Below are positions 23,028-35,400 of a stretch of 64,000 nt of DNA, in pieces. The stretch comes from Parapristionchus giblindavisi. Taxonomy: Eukaryota > Nematoda > Chromadorea > Rhabditida > Diplogasteridae. Under the pieces are notes generated by a model that saw nothing but the letters and a program-made list of their open reading frames with translations, made no database searches and was not told where the DNA came from. Within the stretch, counting starts at the first letter, position 1, and the number at the start of each line of letters is the position of its first letter. The stretch is from assembly GCA_943737045.1 (NCBI GenBank), contig CALSFV010000666.1, positions 62,001 through 126,000 of the forward strand, written 5' to 3'. The position numbers and the translations under genes are program-made.

Positions 23028-24160
23028 AGCATAATCTTAAAATTCGCTTCATCGTTAAAAGCATTTTTTTTTGAAAATCGATAGTAGATAGATATCGATT
23101 TTGAATTTTTGCTTGAGACTTGTGTGTTTTTCTATAAAAGTATTTGAATCTCAAGTTCAAACTTGCACGCTTTTCTATGCGCTAAAATCAGTCACAATGG
23201 TGTTTAATTTCAACAAGGGACGTACATGATTTTGTTTTAGAAAAATAAACAATAACTAACGCAATTGAAGAAAATTAAACGACAGTAATTTAGTTTAAAA
23301 TTACATACATATTTATCCTATCAGCACATTAAATGCAGAGGGGGGCAAAACAGGGGGAATCTTCTTATCCACAAGATTTATCCTTTCGTCTCTGAGAGAA
23401 TTCATCTCCATTCAAGAAAACGTCAGCATATGAAACTTGATTACGATAGTCAAATAACCCACGAAAACTTGACGTTGCTCGTCCAATCGGCCTGCTTGAC
23501 AATACGGATATACCGCTCCTGACTTTCCAAAGTCTACTAGGAGGGGAATCAACTGTTGGTCCTCTTCTCTTGATGGAATAGGCGAGTGTAGTCGAGAGTG
23601 GAGAGATAATAGTAAAACCGACCGAACCGCAGAGAGAAAAGGCAGAATAATTAAAATTACACACCGAGCTTATTTGAAACTCTTGAAGTTATTTTCCAAT
23701 GCGAAAGTTGTTCTAATCGAGATCAATCTCGTATTTCGGGACATAGGAAGCTTTAAAGTACGGAACCAGGAGGATAATATTATTTTATATATGTAGTGCG
23801 GGGGAGGGGAGGACAAGGCGAAAAATAAAGTGGAAGTCAATATGGCATCCGGAATCATTTTTCAGCATCTATTCTGTCTCTCATGGAGGGTGTGAGGAGA
23901 CTGTCAGTCAGGACTGGGATTTTTTGAAAATAATTTCAAAAATTTTTAGATAAAAAAAATTAACTCAACATTTAGAAAACTTTACTTTGTTCAAAAGGAA
24001 AATTAGCAATTCAAAGGCATTATGTTATCAGAAGAACGAGAAACATAGTCAACAACCCAATCAGCCGAATTCTGAAAAGTGAAAAATTATGATGGAATAA
24101 ATTTTTCATAATAAGTTGTGAACGCTGTATTGTGATATAGGGACACATCTCAATTTGTTT
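23028..24160. other. Intergenic, no gene recognised
   Basis: AT-rich. 23365-23664 is open on the minus strand (99 codons), but no domain, start context or exon structure is convincing. A degraded fragment of the GCACACCCC MITE lies near 23647-23690. Nothing else is supported. Confidence 0.4.
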
Positions 24161-24179
24161 TGCGAACGCCAATTGATAC

Positions 24180-24450
24180 ATATGCCGGAAGTTAGTGCAG
24201 CGTCTCATCTAATCCATAGCGCACAAGCAAACATCGGAGTCGTTACCTCTTTGTCAAAAGTTAAAAACAATTGCTGAATTTTCTCAAATTTCAAAAAGTG
24301 CGCCTTCCCTGCCCCCATGGGCATGGTTTCTTGATGTTTTTAGCGATCAATAAGTTGAATTATTATAAATATAGTGTAGGGTAGGAAGAATGCAGGGGGG
24401 ATGTCTTCACAGTACGTTCACTAAAATATTTGACTGTCTTGACCTTTAAC
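24180..24450. mobile_element. Degraded F2 element
   Basis: The segments AGTGCAGCGTCTCATCTAAT, CCATAGCGCACAAGC and TGTCTTCACAGTACGTTCAC match the F2 element at 15063-15402 in order, with many substitutions. The terminal repeats are partly lost. Confidence 0.55.
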
Positions 24451-25150
24451 GCCACTATCCAAACTGTGTAAATTCCCTGGTAGGCAGTCATGTAATAATA
24501 TAATTTTGCTACTCAATGATAGTTGTTAATTTTTCATTTTTATCCTACATAAAACATCCATAAATACCTTAATGCCTTACGTAATACTTCTGACAATAAA
24601 AATGATAAAAAGGGAATCTTGTTAAGATTTGTTAATTTGTTGTCGCTATTTGTCAAAACTCATGCACTTTTTTCGTTTTGGCGATGTTTTTTAACATTTT
24701 TTTTTAAATTAAAAAAAAATTGATTTTAATTTTTTTGAAATGGTCAAACCATTCAAAAAAAATCAAAAAATCAAAATCAAGAAATCCCAGAACTGCTGCC
24801 AGTGACCAAGTGGACTCTGTCCCGAGAACCACATGAGAGATTGTGATTAACGAATACCTCTGATGTATCGGGATCTATAAGAGTGAAAGGAGGTTGAAAA
24901 GAAGGTAAAGCCGGAATTTTAGAGGAGAAGTTTAGATAGGGATAGTATCATTGCTAATGCTGCTAAATACGTTGGTCACACTATCCAGTGGGTAACCGAA
25001 GTGATAAGGGCTAGAGGAAATAGTAGTCGTCTTTATTGGGTCAAACAAAAAAATAAGATTGGTCTGACAAAGGAAAAAAAACAAATGAAAACTAGTTGAA
25101 GTTGTCTTCTGCTTTGATAGTAGTACCTAAATTTAGTATTATATTAGTAT
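24451..25150. other. Intergenic, no gene recognised
   Basis: AT-rich sequence with poly-A/T runs around 24690-24785. No exon, RNA or clear repeat boundary can be supported. Confidence 0.4.
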
Positions 25151-25622
25151 TATCGTACATGTAAAAATAGTTGTATCATGAACGATGTGAATGGATCTGA
25201 ACGGATCAGGCCGATCAAACGGGATTGTGAGCGAGCCGGCCATTTTCGTTATTTTTATTTCTTTTCATTGTTTTTTCTTTTCATCGAATCTACTATATTG
25301 AAATGCATTAGGCCAAAATATTGCCATTTAACAAAAATCACCATTTTCGCGAGGAATAAATTGCTCCAATGAACCAAAATTGACCCATTTATTCAGCGTA
25401 TAATCGGAACAATTTATTCATTTGTAAAGCAATGATTTTTGATAAATGGCAATATTTTGGCGTGATTTCTTTCAATACAGTAGATAAGAAGGAAAGAAAA
25501 ACAATGAAAAGAAAGAAAAAATAACGAAAATGGCCTTCTCGCTCACAATCCCGTTTGATCGGCCTGATCCGTTCAGATCCATTCACACCGTTCATGATAC
25601 AACTATTTTTACATGTACGATA
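25151..25622. mobile_element. ~470-bp fold-back MITE
   Basis: TATCGTACATGTAAAAATAG at the left is matched by its inverse at the right. Arms of about 200 bp (25178-25372 against the inverse of 25389-25600) explain mirrored frames starting NDVNGSERIRPIKRD and NGVNGSERIRPIKRD. Confidence 0.8.
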
Positions 25623-26280
25623 CGTTTGTGTGGTCAAATGGAGATTTATTTTAGGACATGGTAAACTAATAATTATAATTAAAATGAAAGTAATAGGCAC
25701 AGTAATATTTAAAATCTAGCAAAATCAAAAACAGTAGAAAGTGTACTTCCTGGTGATTGAGAGAGGAATGATCAAAAGGTGACATTCGTTGTCAGCTTCA
25801 AACTTTGGATAGATCATCTGAATCGACTTTTGCACAGCAGTATTTTAAGGTTCAGATATAATTTTACAATACCATAACCTACAATATGCGAAAATTCAAC
25901 CGGAACTGCTTTTGCGAGCTGACAATGAGATCATTCATTTGTAGGCTTGTTTGCCCAATTATAATTTCATACACTGATATGTACACTTTATCGGATTAGC
26001 AGAGATACAAAGTGAACAATTAAAAGTTTGGTAATATGTACAATGATCATTTATGAGGTAAAGCTCAACAACAGATATAGGAAAGTGCAGCATTTATCAA
26101 ATGCTTTGGTCGCATTCTCAAAGTGATAAAATGTAGCTAGAGCGGTGACTAGATCACAGTCTTGTTAGATGTGTTATGGTGTGTCCAATGTTGCGAAAAC
26201 ATAAAGACAAACAGAGAAAACTCTCTTCGTTTAACATGCTCTCGTGGAGCTTTTCGTTTTTTTTCCTTTTCATAACTGTT
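25623..26280. other. Intergenic, no gene recognised
   Basis: AT-rich sequence with no open frame of note and no clear repeat. Confidence 0.4.
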
Positions 26281-26360
26281 GTTTTTTAATCTCCCCGCTC
26301 TGGCCACACTCTCCCGCTTTCTTTGTCTACGAGAGAAATTAGCTTGTGGTGTGCCTTTAA
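26281..26360. mobile_element. Half copy of the GCACACCCC MITE joined to an F1 element
   Basis: Ends with AGCTTGTGGTGTGCCTTTAA. Its terminal TTAA (26357-26360) is the left TTAA of the F1 element starting at 26361, so one element abuts the other exactly at TTAA. Confidence 0.6.
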
Positions 26361-26732
26361 AGAAGGGGACCCACGAGTTTTTTCGTGACTAAACTGGCCA
26401 GGCAGAACTATAGATCACATCTTCCTGTATCCAAAAACAATTTTCTCTAAAATTATAGGCACTGGAATACCGTAATCCGAGCTCAAAGCTCGTTATTCCC
26501 CCAAGATGTCCTCAGGGAACGCGCGCAATTTCAAATATGAAAGACAAATGTATTGAAAATTGCAAACGGGAATCGAACCCGCGTGGCGCGGTTACAAGCG
26601 TCGACTACTAACCTCTGAGCCACACGCTCTATGCGCTCAATCTCTCAATTCTAATAGAGAATAGAGTGCCACTTCCTACCTCCCACGTTAGAGATGACAA
26701 TAATGCACCCCAATTCTCCTGGTCCCCCTTCT
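26361..26732. mobile_element. 372-bp TTAA-flanked element with tRNA-like segment (family F1)
   Basis: TTAA lies at 26357-26360 and 26733-26736. The ends are AGAAGGGGACCCACGAG and CTCCTGGTCCCCCTTCT. A minus-strand tRNA-like segment at 26562-26630 has A-box-like TGGCTCAGAGG and a consensus B box GGTTCGATTCC. Other copies: 41147-41510, 41900-42973 (split by a LINE), 45114-45371 (internally deleted), and a degraded part near 31010-31117. Confidence 0.85.
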
Positions 26733-26736
26733 TTAA

Positions 26737-27516
26737 ATTTGCTTCACCCCTCGATTTCCTCCATCCCTTCTGCCATTCTCACAACACGTTGGTCGCACCG
26801 ATTGGATGGGCGACGACTTGCACACTGTCCTTCTGAATGGAATACGCCGTCATTTGGCTGACCCCTATCGACCGCTGGTCGGCATCCTGAAACATTCTGC
26901 ACCATCTTGTCAGACACCACTCAAGCACTAGGTCGAATGAGAACCGATGAATAATAACCGACTGAATGATAACCATTTGCGTATGAGAGACCAGCGCTAA
27001 TGAATAGACAAAATGTGCAAATGATATACAGTCGGTTATTATTCATCGGTTATCATTCGACCTAGTGTTGTACAACTGTGTGAAGTGAGTAATCTTCATA
27101 TTTTGTGTGGATGATAGCGATCTTTTCGGTGAGACCAGGGTCATAATATCGGTATTAGTCATGAACGTTGGCAAAGTCTAGGCGGAGGCGTTTGCCAGAA
27201 ATCCTCCCCCTTGTGACGTCACGTTACAGTTTGCCAAAGATCATGGATACGGCCTCTGGTCTCTGGAGGTCTGTTCTTCTCGAACTAAAGTTCGCTGGTC
27301 TAGAGCAACGCACAAAGGAGAAACCGCCGAAAAAGGTTGATCTATGCCTCATATTGCGGAATGTTTTGTTTGCATCGATTTTTGACAGATATTTATAACC
27401 TTATCGTATGATTACCTTATTCAGTCCAGAAATTCCGACAGAGTTCAGCCTCTTGCGTAGCCACTGTGGAATTGATGAGTGGAAGGCGACCAGAACAATT
27501 CTGAAGTTGACCTTTA
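26737..27516. other. Intergenic; short inverted pair
   Basis: GGTTATTATTCATCGGTTATC at about 27033 is the inverse of a segment at about 26940-26970, forming a small inverted pair. Minus-strand 27420-27510 could be an exon of an unidentified gene, but no partner exon was found. Confidence 0.35.
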
Positions 27517-27650
27517 CATTGTCCGTATAAAATACACTTGTTTATTTGGTACGAGAGTAGCCAGCCACAGCCACAATGTGTTTCTATGTTTAGAGAGAGA
27601 GCACAAGTGAGATAGTACGTATGTAGATCAGAGAGTGAGGAAGGAATGGA
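27517..27650. mobile_element. Partial 'CCGTATAAAAT' MITE
   Basis: GTCCGTATAAAATACACTTG is followed by CAGCCACAATGTGTTTCTATG and GATAGTACGTATG blocks as in 3785-3995. The other end is missing. Confidence 0.6.
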
Positions 27651-27823
27651 GGACAAAAAGGGACGGAAACGATAGAATATTTCTCATATTGATAGAATAT
27701 TGATTTGCTGTTTCTTACGTATAATAAGTATTCTTATAAGGCTAGTTCAATTTAGACGTAAGTATCCTTCATAATCAAGTGATTCTTTAACGCATTTCAT
27801 CAAATGTTCCTTCCTTTGAAGTA

Positions 27824-29258
27824 CAGTGTAGCCTAAAAGTCATGGGACACTTTTTCATTTTTTTATAACTTTTGTTCCAGAAAAGCATTCAAGCTGATCT
27901 TTTCAGTCAATGTACAGAATTTATCAAGGAATATTACCATGATGTCTTGGTATAATTAAATTAGTTCACTAATGCGTAGTGATGACGCAATCGAAATACA
28001 CTTTTTTGAAAATTTACATTTCTTTAGTGAAAGGTCCTGTTCTTCTGAAACATTGTGAGAGTGGAGACCCCCACTAGTGCTGTACAGTCACACAATCCGG
28101 AATGGCTCCGATTCCAATTTCAAGCTGTAGCAGGGTCGCAACTTTGACCCCCAAAATTTATAACTCAGCTTCTAGATGTGCTAACAACCCGTTCTAAGTG
28201 CTGAAATGATGCAAGTGACGAGTAATGTTTATCCCCAGATTATGGTAGTCATAGCTCGTCATTTGCCCTCAGGGCATAAAATAATTTTTTTTGTTGAGAA
28301 CCGATTTTGAGACCTTACCGTTTAGAGGGCGGGTCTTCTAAAATTATTTTTCCTGCGCAAGCAGCTTAGCAATGTATCATATATTAATTTCCCTTGTTTT
28401 GGTTTAGTTCCGATTCCTTTCAGACCCGAAGCAAAAGTTATGCTGAGGTCTACTCGGTGCGCGCTCTTGTGCTTTCTCTCTCATTGCTCTCATCCCTGGG
28501 CCTCTATTGATGAAATCTCTTATTTGCAAATCACCTATGCATGTTAGAGATGTTCACAAAAGTTTTTACACTATTGCTGAACTTCGATCTTTGATCTTTG
28601 GATTTTGATCTTTGATCACTGAAACCGAGTAGACGTCAGCATAACTTTTGCTACGGGTCTGAAAGGAATAGGAACCAAACCAAAATAAGGGAAATACATA
28701 TATGATACATTGCAAAGCTGCTTGCGCAGGAATCTTAATTTTAGAAGACCTGCCCTCTAAACGGTAGGGTCTCAAAATCGGTTCTCAACAAAAAAAATTA
28801 TTTTATGCCCTGAGGCCAAATGACGAGCTATGACTAGCATAATCTGGGGATAAACATTACTCGCCAATAGTATCATTTCAGCACTTAGAACGGGTTGTTA
28901 GCACATCTAGAAGCTGAGTTATAAATTTTTAGGGTCAAAGTTGCGACCCTGCTACAGCTTGAAATCGGAATCGGAGCCATTCCGGATTGTGTGACTGTAC
29001 AGCCCTAGTGGGGGTCTCCACTCTCACAATGTTTCAGAAGAACGGGACCTTTCACTAAAGAAATGTAAATTTTCAAAAAAGTGTATTTCGATAGCGTCAT
29101 CACTACGCATCAGTGAACTAATTTAATTATACCAAGACATCATGGTAATATTCCTTGATAAATTCTGTACATTGACTGAAAAGATCAGCTTGATTGCTTT
29201 TCCGGATCAAAAGTTATAAAAAAATGAAAAAGTGTCCCATGACTTTTAGGCTACACTG
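27824..29258. mobile_element. 1,435-bp palindromic element with TA target duplication
   Basis: The ends are CAGTGTAGCCTAAAAGTCAT and its inverse, flanked by TA at 27822-27823 and 29259-29260. The element is two inverted arms over most of its length (27824-28440 against 28640-29258), with no transposase. The end sequence and TA duplication fit a non-autonomous Tc1/mariner element. Diverged copies of its inner arm (ATCTTTTCAGTCAATGT, ATTAAATTAGTTCAC) occur inside the TTAA-flanked element at 43813-46262. Confidence 0.85.
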
Positions 29259-29260
29259 TA

Positions 29261-29499
29261 GGCTTACAGAGAAGGAGCTCACTCAATGTACTCTTCATCG
29301 CGCACACTATTTCTCTGTTATCTAACAACGACACAACGTAGAGTATTGAAGGGACCGTTGACAAAGGTGTCAGTCCCTTTAAAGCAAACTCAAATCAGTG
29401 GAGTATTTTAAGAATTTCTTAAAGTTTCGAAATACCAGAGGAGTTGCGCCTTTATCTTTACCTTTTACCTCTAAAAAAAGCAATCACTCCCTTATTGCT
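29261..29499. other. 3' flank of the Srx gene
   Basis: Between the Srx stop codon and the palindromic TA element. No clear AATAAA was found apart from one overlapping the last codons near 29503. No other feature is seen. Confidence 0.35.
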
Positions 29500-32400
29500 T
29501 CATTTATTCATTATTATTGCATTTAACTGATGGATAATTAAATGAATAAATAAATACCCGTCGACAGCATGGAGTGATCCCCAACTGAATGTGTACGACA
29601 TAAACAGTCCCCATTCCGTAGTCTGATGTACACCTACGAGGTGATAGATCATGATTGCGCAGAACAGAGGGATAGCCTGACATAGACTCTGAAATTAATT
29701 AATAAGTAATAATATCTTTATGTGGGTTTAAGGTAAGCAAGACAATGAGATACATAGAGAAGTAACATTAGGGACACTTAAAGGTGGAGTCCGACGAATA
29801 TTTTCGTGAACAAACTGTGAAGACAGAAAGATAGCAAAAGTTATTCTGCATACTGTACATTAATTATTTTATGCTAATTTAGCTTATTGATCGCTAGAAT
29901 CATGAATGAATCCATGCTTGATGTACAGGCAAAGGCGAGAAATTTTGAAAATAAGAAAGTTCAGCAATAGGTTTCGAACCCACGAGGTTACGCTAACTGG
30001 GCAGCGCATTTACCACTACGCCACAGGATGCATGCATGGAAGATCTAATTTTTTGCATATCATTTATCCTTTGTATACACGATATGTTACACATTAGTAT
30101 AGACATTCGAGGGCCTCCATCTTTAAATACAATACCACAACGAGGTAGTAAGGTTGAATAAACAGATAATGATGATATAACTATAACCAAAGTTGTATTC
30201 GATTTGATTACTGATCACGGAGTTCTTGGCATCGTGTTTCAACACATGCAGGACAAAATATATCATATTTTTTTATTTCCAAGAATTTTTCCAGCAAGGA
30301 TCGAGAACACTTTGCCCTACAACGTACACAATGTGCACATGCATTGTATATGTACTGAAAGACCGAGCTTATGCACGCATTATTTTGTAATGAGAGCTTG
30401 TTATCGTGACAAAACCCTATTAATTAAAACTTTTCTCGGTTTAAAATATATCATACATATAAGTGTTGCATAAATGTTGCCAGAAAGCTATTGCTAATCG
30501 TTGTGAAACCTAATTCACGCAGGTGAACAAAATATTTTTTGATGTACGCGAACAAGATGATAGATCATGATTGCACAAAAATAATAAGAATATTTACTAT
30601 GCTTTATGCAATACTTACTTGCAAGAACAATTTGTTTTCTATTGATCGGCGTTGCTGGGATTCCCTATGAAGTGATCGCTGAAAATGAAAATGCAAAATG
30701 AAAATCCCATCAAAAAAAAATAGAAATAAAATGTCCTAAAATCATTTTACGCTAGAGACGCGAGAGAGTATAAAAAAGTTAGAGTTGTTTCTTTTCTTAT
30801 CATAAAACGACTTGAACATCGTATTAGTTGAAAAAAAACACAGCCTACCGAGCTGATATGATAATGTCGCAATCTAAGCAAAGCTAGGCTGTCCATGAAG
30901 AAGATCAAAGATAGAACGACGATACCCGTCACGAAGTCGAACCAGCTTAATTTTTAAAATTTTTACTAAGTAATGAATAGTTCCAAATTAAGTCATAATC
31001 AGACACTCGGGGAAAGGCTCGAATTTTCGAATTTAAAGAAGAAACATAGTAAATTGCAAACGGGTCGAACCGCGTGATTTGCTAACTAATCTCCTGGTTT
31101 CCCTTCTTTAACGGTTACAGTATTTGTGCATTGTGTCTTTATCTTTAAAGAGAAAAGGAGACAATAATATGCAAATTTATGTTCAAGGAATATCCAACTT
31201 TGTCAAGTCCCATTGTAAACAGTGCCATAATGTTGCAATTTAAAACCCATCACAGTATTGTGAATTTCTTTAAGTTGTACTTTATTTTGTAGGTTCTGCA
31301 AATCATAGAACTCTCACAATGCCTTGCATGCCTAAAAATGCCTAAAAAATAAATAAATTTTATAAAAAATGCATGCCTTCTGTTCAATATTCTTATATAT
31401 TTTTAAAGGGAGCGTAACCTCTCTCAATGGTCTCTTCGACGCGCAAGTCTTTCTCGTTGTTAGTGAACAAAGAAATAGTATGCATAATGTCTATCAAAAC
31501 AGAAAAGGATTGATCTCTGGTTTGGGGCTCATACATACATAGCAGCTCACACTGTTATGTTTATGCCTTTTGATTTCTGTTGGCATATATGTGTGTAGAC
31601 AAATAGTCATCATACACTCTAGGTAGGTTCCTTTCTGTTCTCATGCTCTCAATTTAAATTTATCTCTATGATCTTTTTATCTAAATTTCACAAATGTTAA
31701 CGTCGTAAATAGTTTATTGAAATTGTTCGGTCTCCGAAAAATCAGCAAAACACAATATCGCATGCCAGGCATCGAACCATGGACCTGCAAAACTAAATGC
31801 TCATGCCTTACACACTACACCACAAAGGAGAGGATAGAAGGCTATAAATACGAGGACATATCAAATGTTACCCGATTTTAGCTATAGAATAAAATCAACG
31901 CATAAATATTTATCAACTTTTTTTCAACGGATTTTAAATCAGAATCACATGCACTAGTCATAACTCTTTTTTTGCATTATTCTTGCAATTGTAAGAATAA
32001 TGCAAAAAAAACACTGCCTTTTATTTAAAAGATACGAAAAGAAATGAAAAACAGAACAACTATCTTTTTTTTTTGCACTCTCTTCCGATTCTTTTTCCTT
32101 TCTTCTCGAAACTTTTGCATTACTTACAATCCACAAAATCTCCCACAATCGGTATCGGCGAAATTCCACAAGGAGGAAGTGATGTCGTATGTAAAATAGC
32201 ATTTCTCGGCTGAAAGATACTTAAATTATGTAATTATTTTCGTTTTTCTCTCGTTCCAGTAAGTTTATTCGAAGGTTCATGGCATACGCGATAGGCAATA
32301 TGAAAGACATGTATGCGGTTTTGTATACCTCGATTTCCCGACAACGGAAAGTTGTAAAAGAATATTAATTTTCGATCTGGCTTTACGAATTGTTTTAGCA

Positions 32401-35400
32401 ATATGGGATTTGAAACATAGCTAATGCTGTGTTCAGAACTTGGAAAATACAAGAAAATGTGGAAAATGCTGTTCAAAAGTTCAGGTGGAAAATGCTCGAA
32501 AATGCTCGATTTTGGATCGAAAAAGATGGTTTTATACACTTTAAAAGCGTTGAACCTCGTTGTTTCATGGAAAACAGCGAACTTAGGTCATTTATAAAGT
32601 ATGCTGCTGAAATATATATCGTATGATCCTTTTTTGAGCACTTTAAGCCGAAAATCAACGAAAATGCTGCGAAAAATGAACCTAGAGAGTCAATATTTAA
32701 AATTATCACTTATCATCAATAAAAGGCGTCCACAACACTGTTTGCGACCAATAAACGTTGATATTAAACAAAGAAAACCATTAAAATATGCTTAAAATCC
32801 TCGAAAATGAGCATTTTCAGAGCATTTTCCGGCTGAACTTCTGAACAGCATTTTCCGCATTTTCGTGCATTTTCCAAGTTCTGAACACTGCATTAGGTGG
32901 TTATTAACTAGGGCTCTGTTATTTGGAATTTAAAAAGATGAGGATTAACTAAAAAGATTGAATGTGTTCAAAGAGATATTACTCGAAGACTGTTCAATCG
33001 TTGTTCTATACCTTATGATACATATCTCAATCGTGTTCAATTCCTGGATTTAATTACACTTGAACGTAGGCGCTCGCTAGCTGATCTACTTTTCTTGCAT
33101 AATACAATAAATAAATGTTATTAGTACAATTGCTCTTTCCTCTTTAAAGTTGTTCCCGCACTACGTCTGGGAAACGGCCATTCGTTGAGAATCATCGTAC
33201 CATTCAAAATCTCTACCTCTTCCCATTAGCATCAAGAGCTTTTGATGTTTGGAATAACTTGCCAGATTATATTGTGCAGACATCACCATCTTTCGTAATT
33301 ATGTTAAAAAGATCCCATATAATGTGATTCTCCCGGAGGCATATATTACGTTGTGAAATATAACTATAAGAGAGATCCTACTGCCTTCTTTATATCCCCC
33401 CCCCCCCCCCCCCCCCACCATATCACCGATTCGCCTTGGCGACGGACATCCTTCAAAAAGACTTATCTAAATGATATTTCCCATCCCCGATGTGTTTGTT
33501 CTATTGAAGGAATACATATTATTATTGTTATTATTATTATTATTATTATACGCGAATCCTGGTACCCAAGCAAGGGTTAAAGATACTCACACCAGAAGTA
33601 CGGTATGATTTCTGAAATCGATATGGTCCAGATGATTATGAGAAGAGCTACAGTAGTCTTCGATCCGAACCAGTGTGGAGCCTGCAATTGAATTGTACAC
33701 TTGCAACTTAGTAGTAAGAATTTAAACGCAGACCCTGCACTAATTTGAAATTGTAAGCTCTGCAATGCTCTTTCTCTCGCTTCATCTGGGAGAGAGAGTA
33801 GCCAGAGCGGAGAAGATAATTAGCTCGGGGTGTTGTTTTAAAGAAAAAAATCGGCATATAATATTAATCTTTCACGAATGAATAAAAACGTATAATATGC
33901 CAAAATTTGCCAAATTTTTTGAATTTTTAAAATTATTTTAATAGTATATTTTATGCACGCGTAACATACAATACACTAATAGTAAGTAAATCTTTACGTC
34001 ATCAATGTCTAGCATCATTCATTTTGCTGTTAAAACATTACACTTTCTATGACCTTTTAATACGTAAATATGTAACTATTTCAAAGGCCACATTGGTTCA
34101 TTAACCAAAATAATCAGTGCATCAATGCGGAAAGTGCCAATGACATTTTGTTACACATATGATTAGTCATGCGATACCAAAAATGTTAATAAGAAATTAT
34201 TTATATATGCATACTAATGGTAAAACAGGTATGATGTTTGCCTTAACCGCGCGCACTTCCCTCTTTAATCACATCACGGTCGGATTATTGAGATCAGTCT
34301 TCGAGTCGGATTAGCCTAATGGAGACTAACGAATCGTCATGAGACTGATCTATCACACATCACAAAATACATATACGATTCATATACTGCCATCGAGATA
34401 AGTTTTATATATCTCGTAGATCTTAGATATATAGATATAGATAGAGTTTTGCGAAAACTTATGGTGAAAAGTTTTAGACGTAACGGCCGTAGAACAATTG
34501 TTTGGCTTTATCATTAATTGTAAAGTGAATGTTTTGTAAAGTACATTTTGTGCGCTTAAAAAAGACCCCGAGCTAATTATTCAGTCCTGTCTGGCAATGC
34601 TCTCTCGCAGACAAAACGAGCGCGAGAGTGTGGCCAGAGCGGAGAGTTTAAAATTAACTCGTCGGGTGTCTTTTTTTAGTTGTATCTGTAGTGCTCTTCC
34701 TGTGGAAAAAAAAACTTTCCGAATTTAACAAATTCACCTTCCACGGAAATGCGATGTGAACAAGACGATTGAAGGATATGATGACATGGGAGTATTCACA
34801 TCCGTACAGGAATAGTAGTGCGATCTCAAAATTATTTTTTTAGTATTTTGGGTTAACTTTTCATACGTTGCCAAGTTGCCAATTAGTTATTGTGAAATAT
34901 ATTGGCAGAAGGTAAACTTTTGGCTTAAAATGGGGTAACCTGGCCAACGATTTTGCCGAATGCGTTTGAGTATACGTCGTCACCGAATACCCTGAAATGT
35001 GATTAAACAGTATAATATTAGGATTATGCTAGAAGACACGCTATAGTTCTAAGGACATCATCTTCTAGACTCATAAAAATTGTGTAAAAATCTATACATC
35101 CTTTTAATGTGTACTAGTGAATGTGTTCCGTTTTACACCTTTTTCCAATTTACACCCACAATCTGTTAATTAGAACACATTGCGGATTACATTTTCACCC
35201 GGAACACCTATTGGTGTTCATATTAACACTTTATTTTTCTGAGTGTAGCTTACTCATGTGCATGTACATCGAGCTAATTTGAAAATCTTCGCTCTGGCAA
35301 TGCTCTCTCGCTTTCTTTGTCTACGAGAAAGTGTTGTCAGAGCGGAGAACAACACTAGCACGAGTGTGCCTTCTCTGGTATTTTCAAACTAGTAGTTTAC

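Noticed and set aside
23365..23664. 99-codon minus-strand frame
   Set aside because: No recognisable motif, no splice or start signals and adjacent to MITE debris.
25178..25700. Frames with ...VNGSERIRPIKRDCER on both strands
   Set aside because: Mirror frames on the arms of a fold-back MITE.
27417..27656. Possible extra 3' exon for the Srx gene
   Set aside because: The Srx frame already ends with TGA at 29500-29502 at the expected length; this frame overlaps a MITE and shows no Srx C-terminal features.
15157..31828. tRNA-like stretches as functional tRNA genes
   Set aside because: A and B boxes are visible, but acceptor and anticodon arms do not pair convincingly by eye and the copies sit inside mobile elements; kept as tRNA-like relics.
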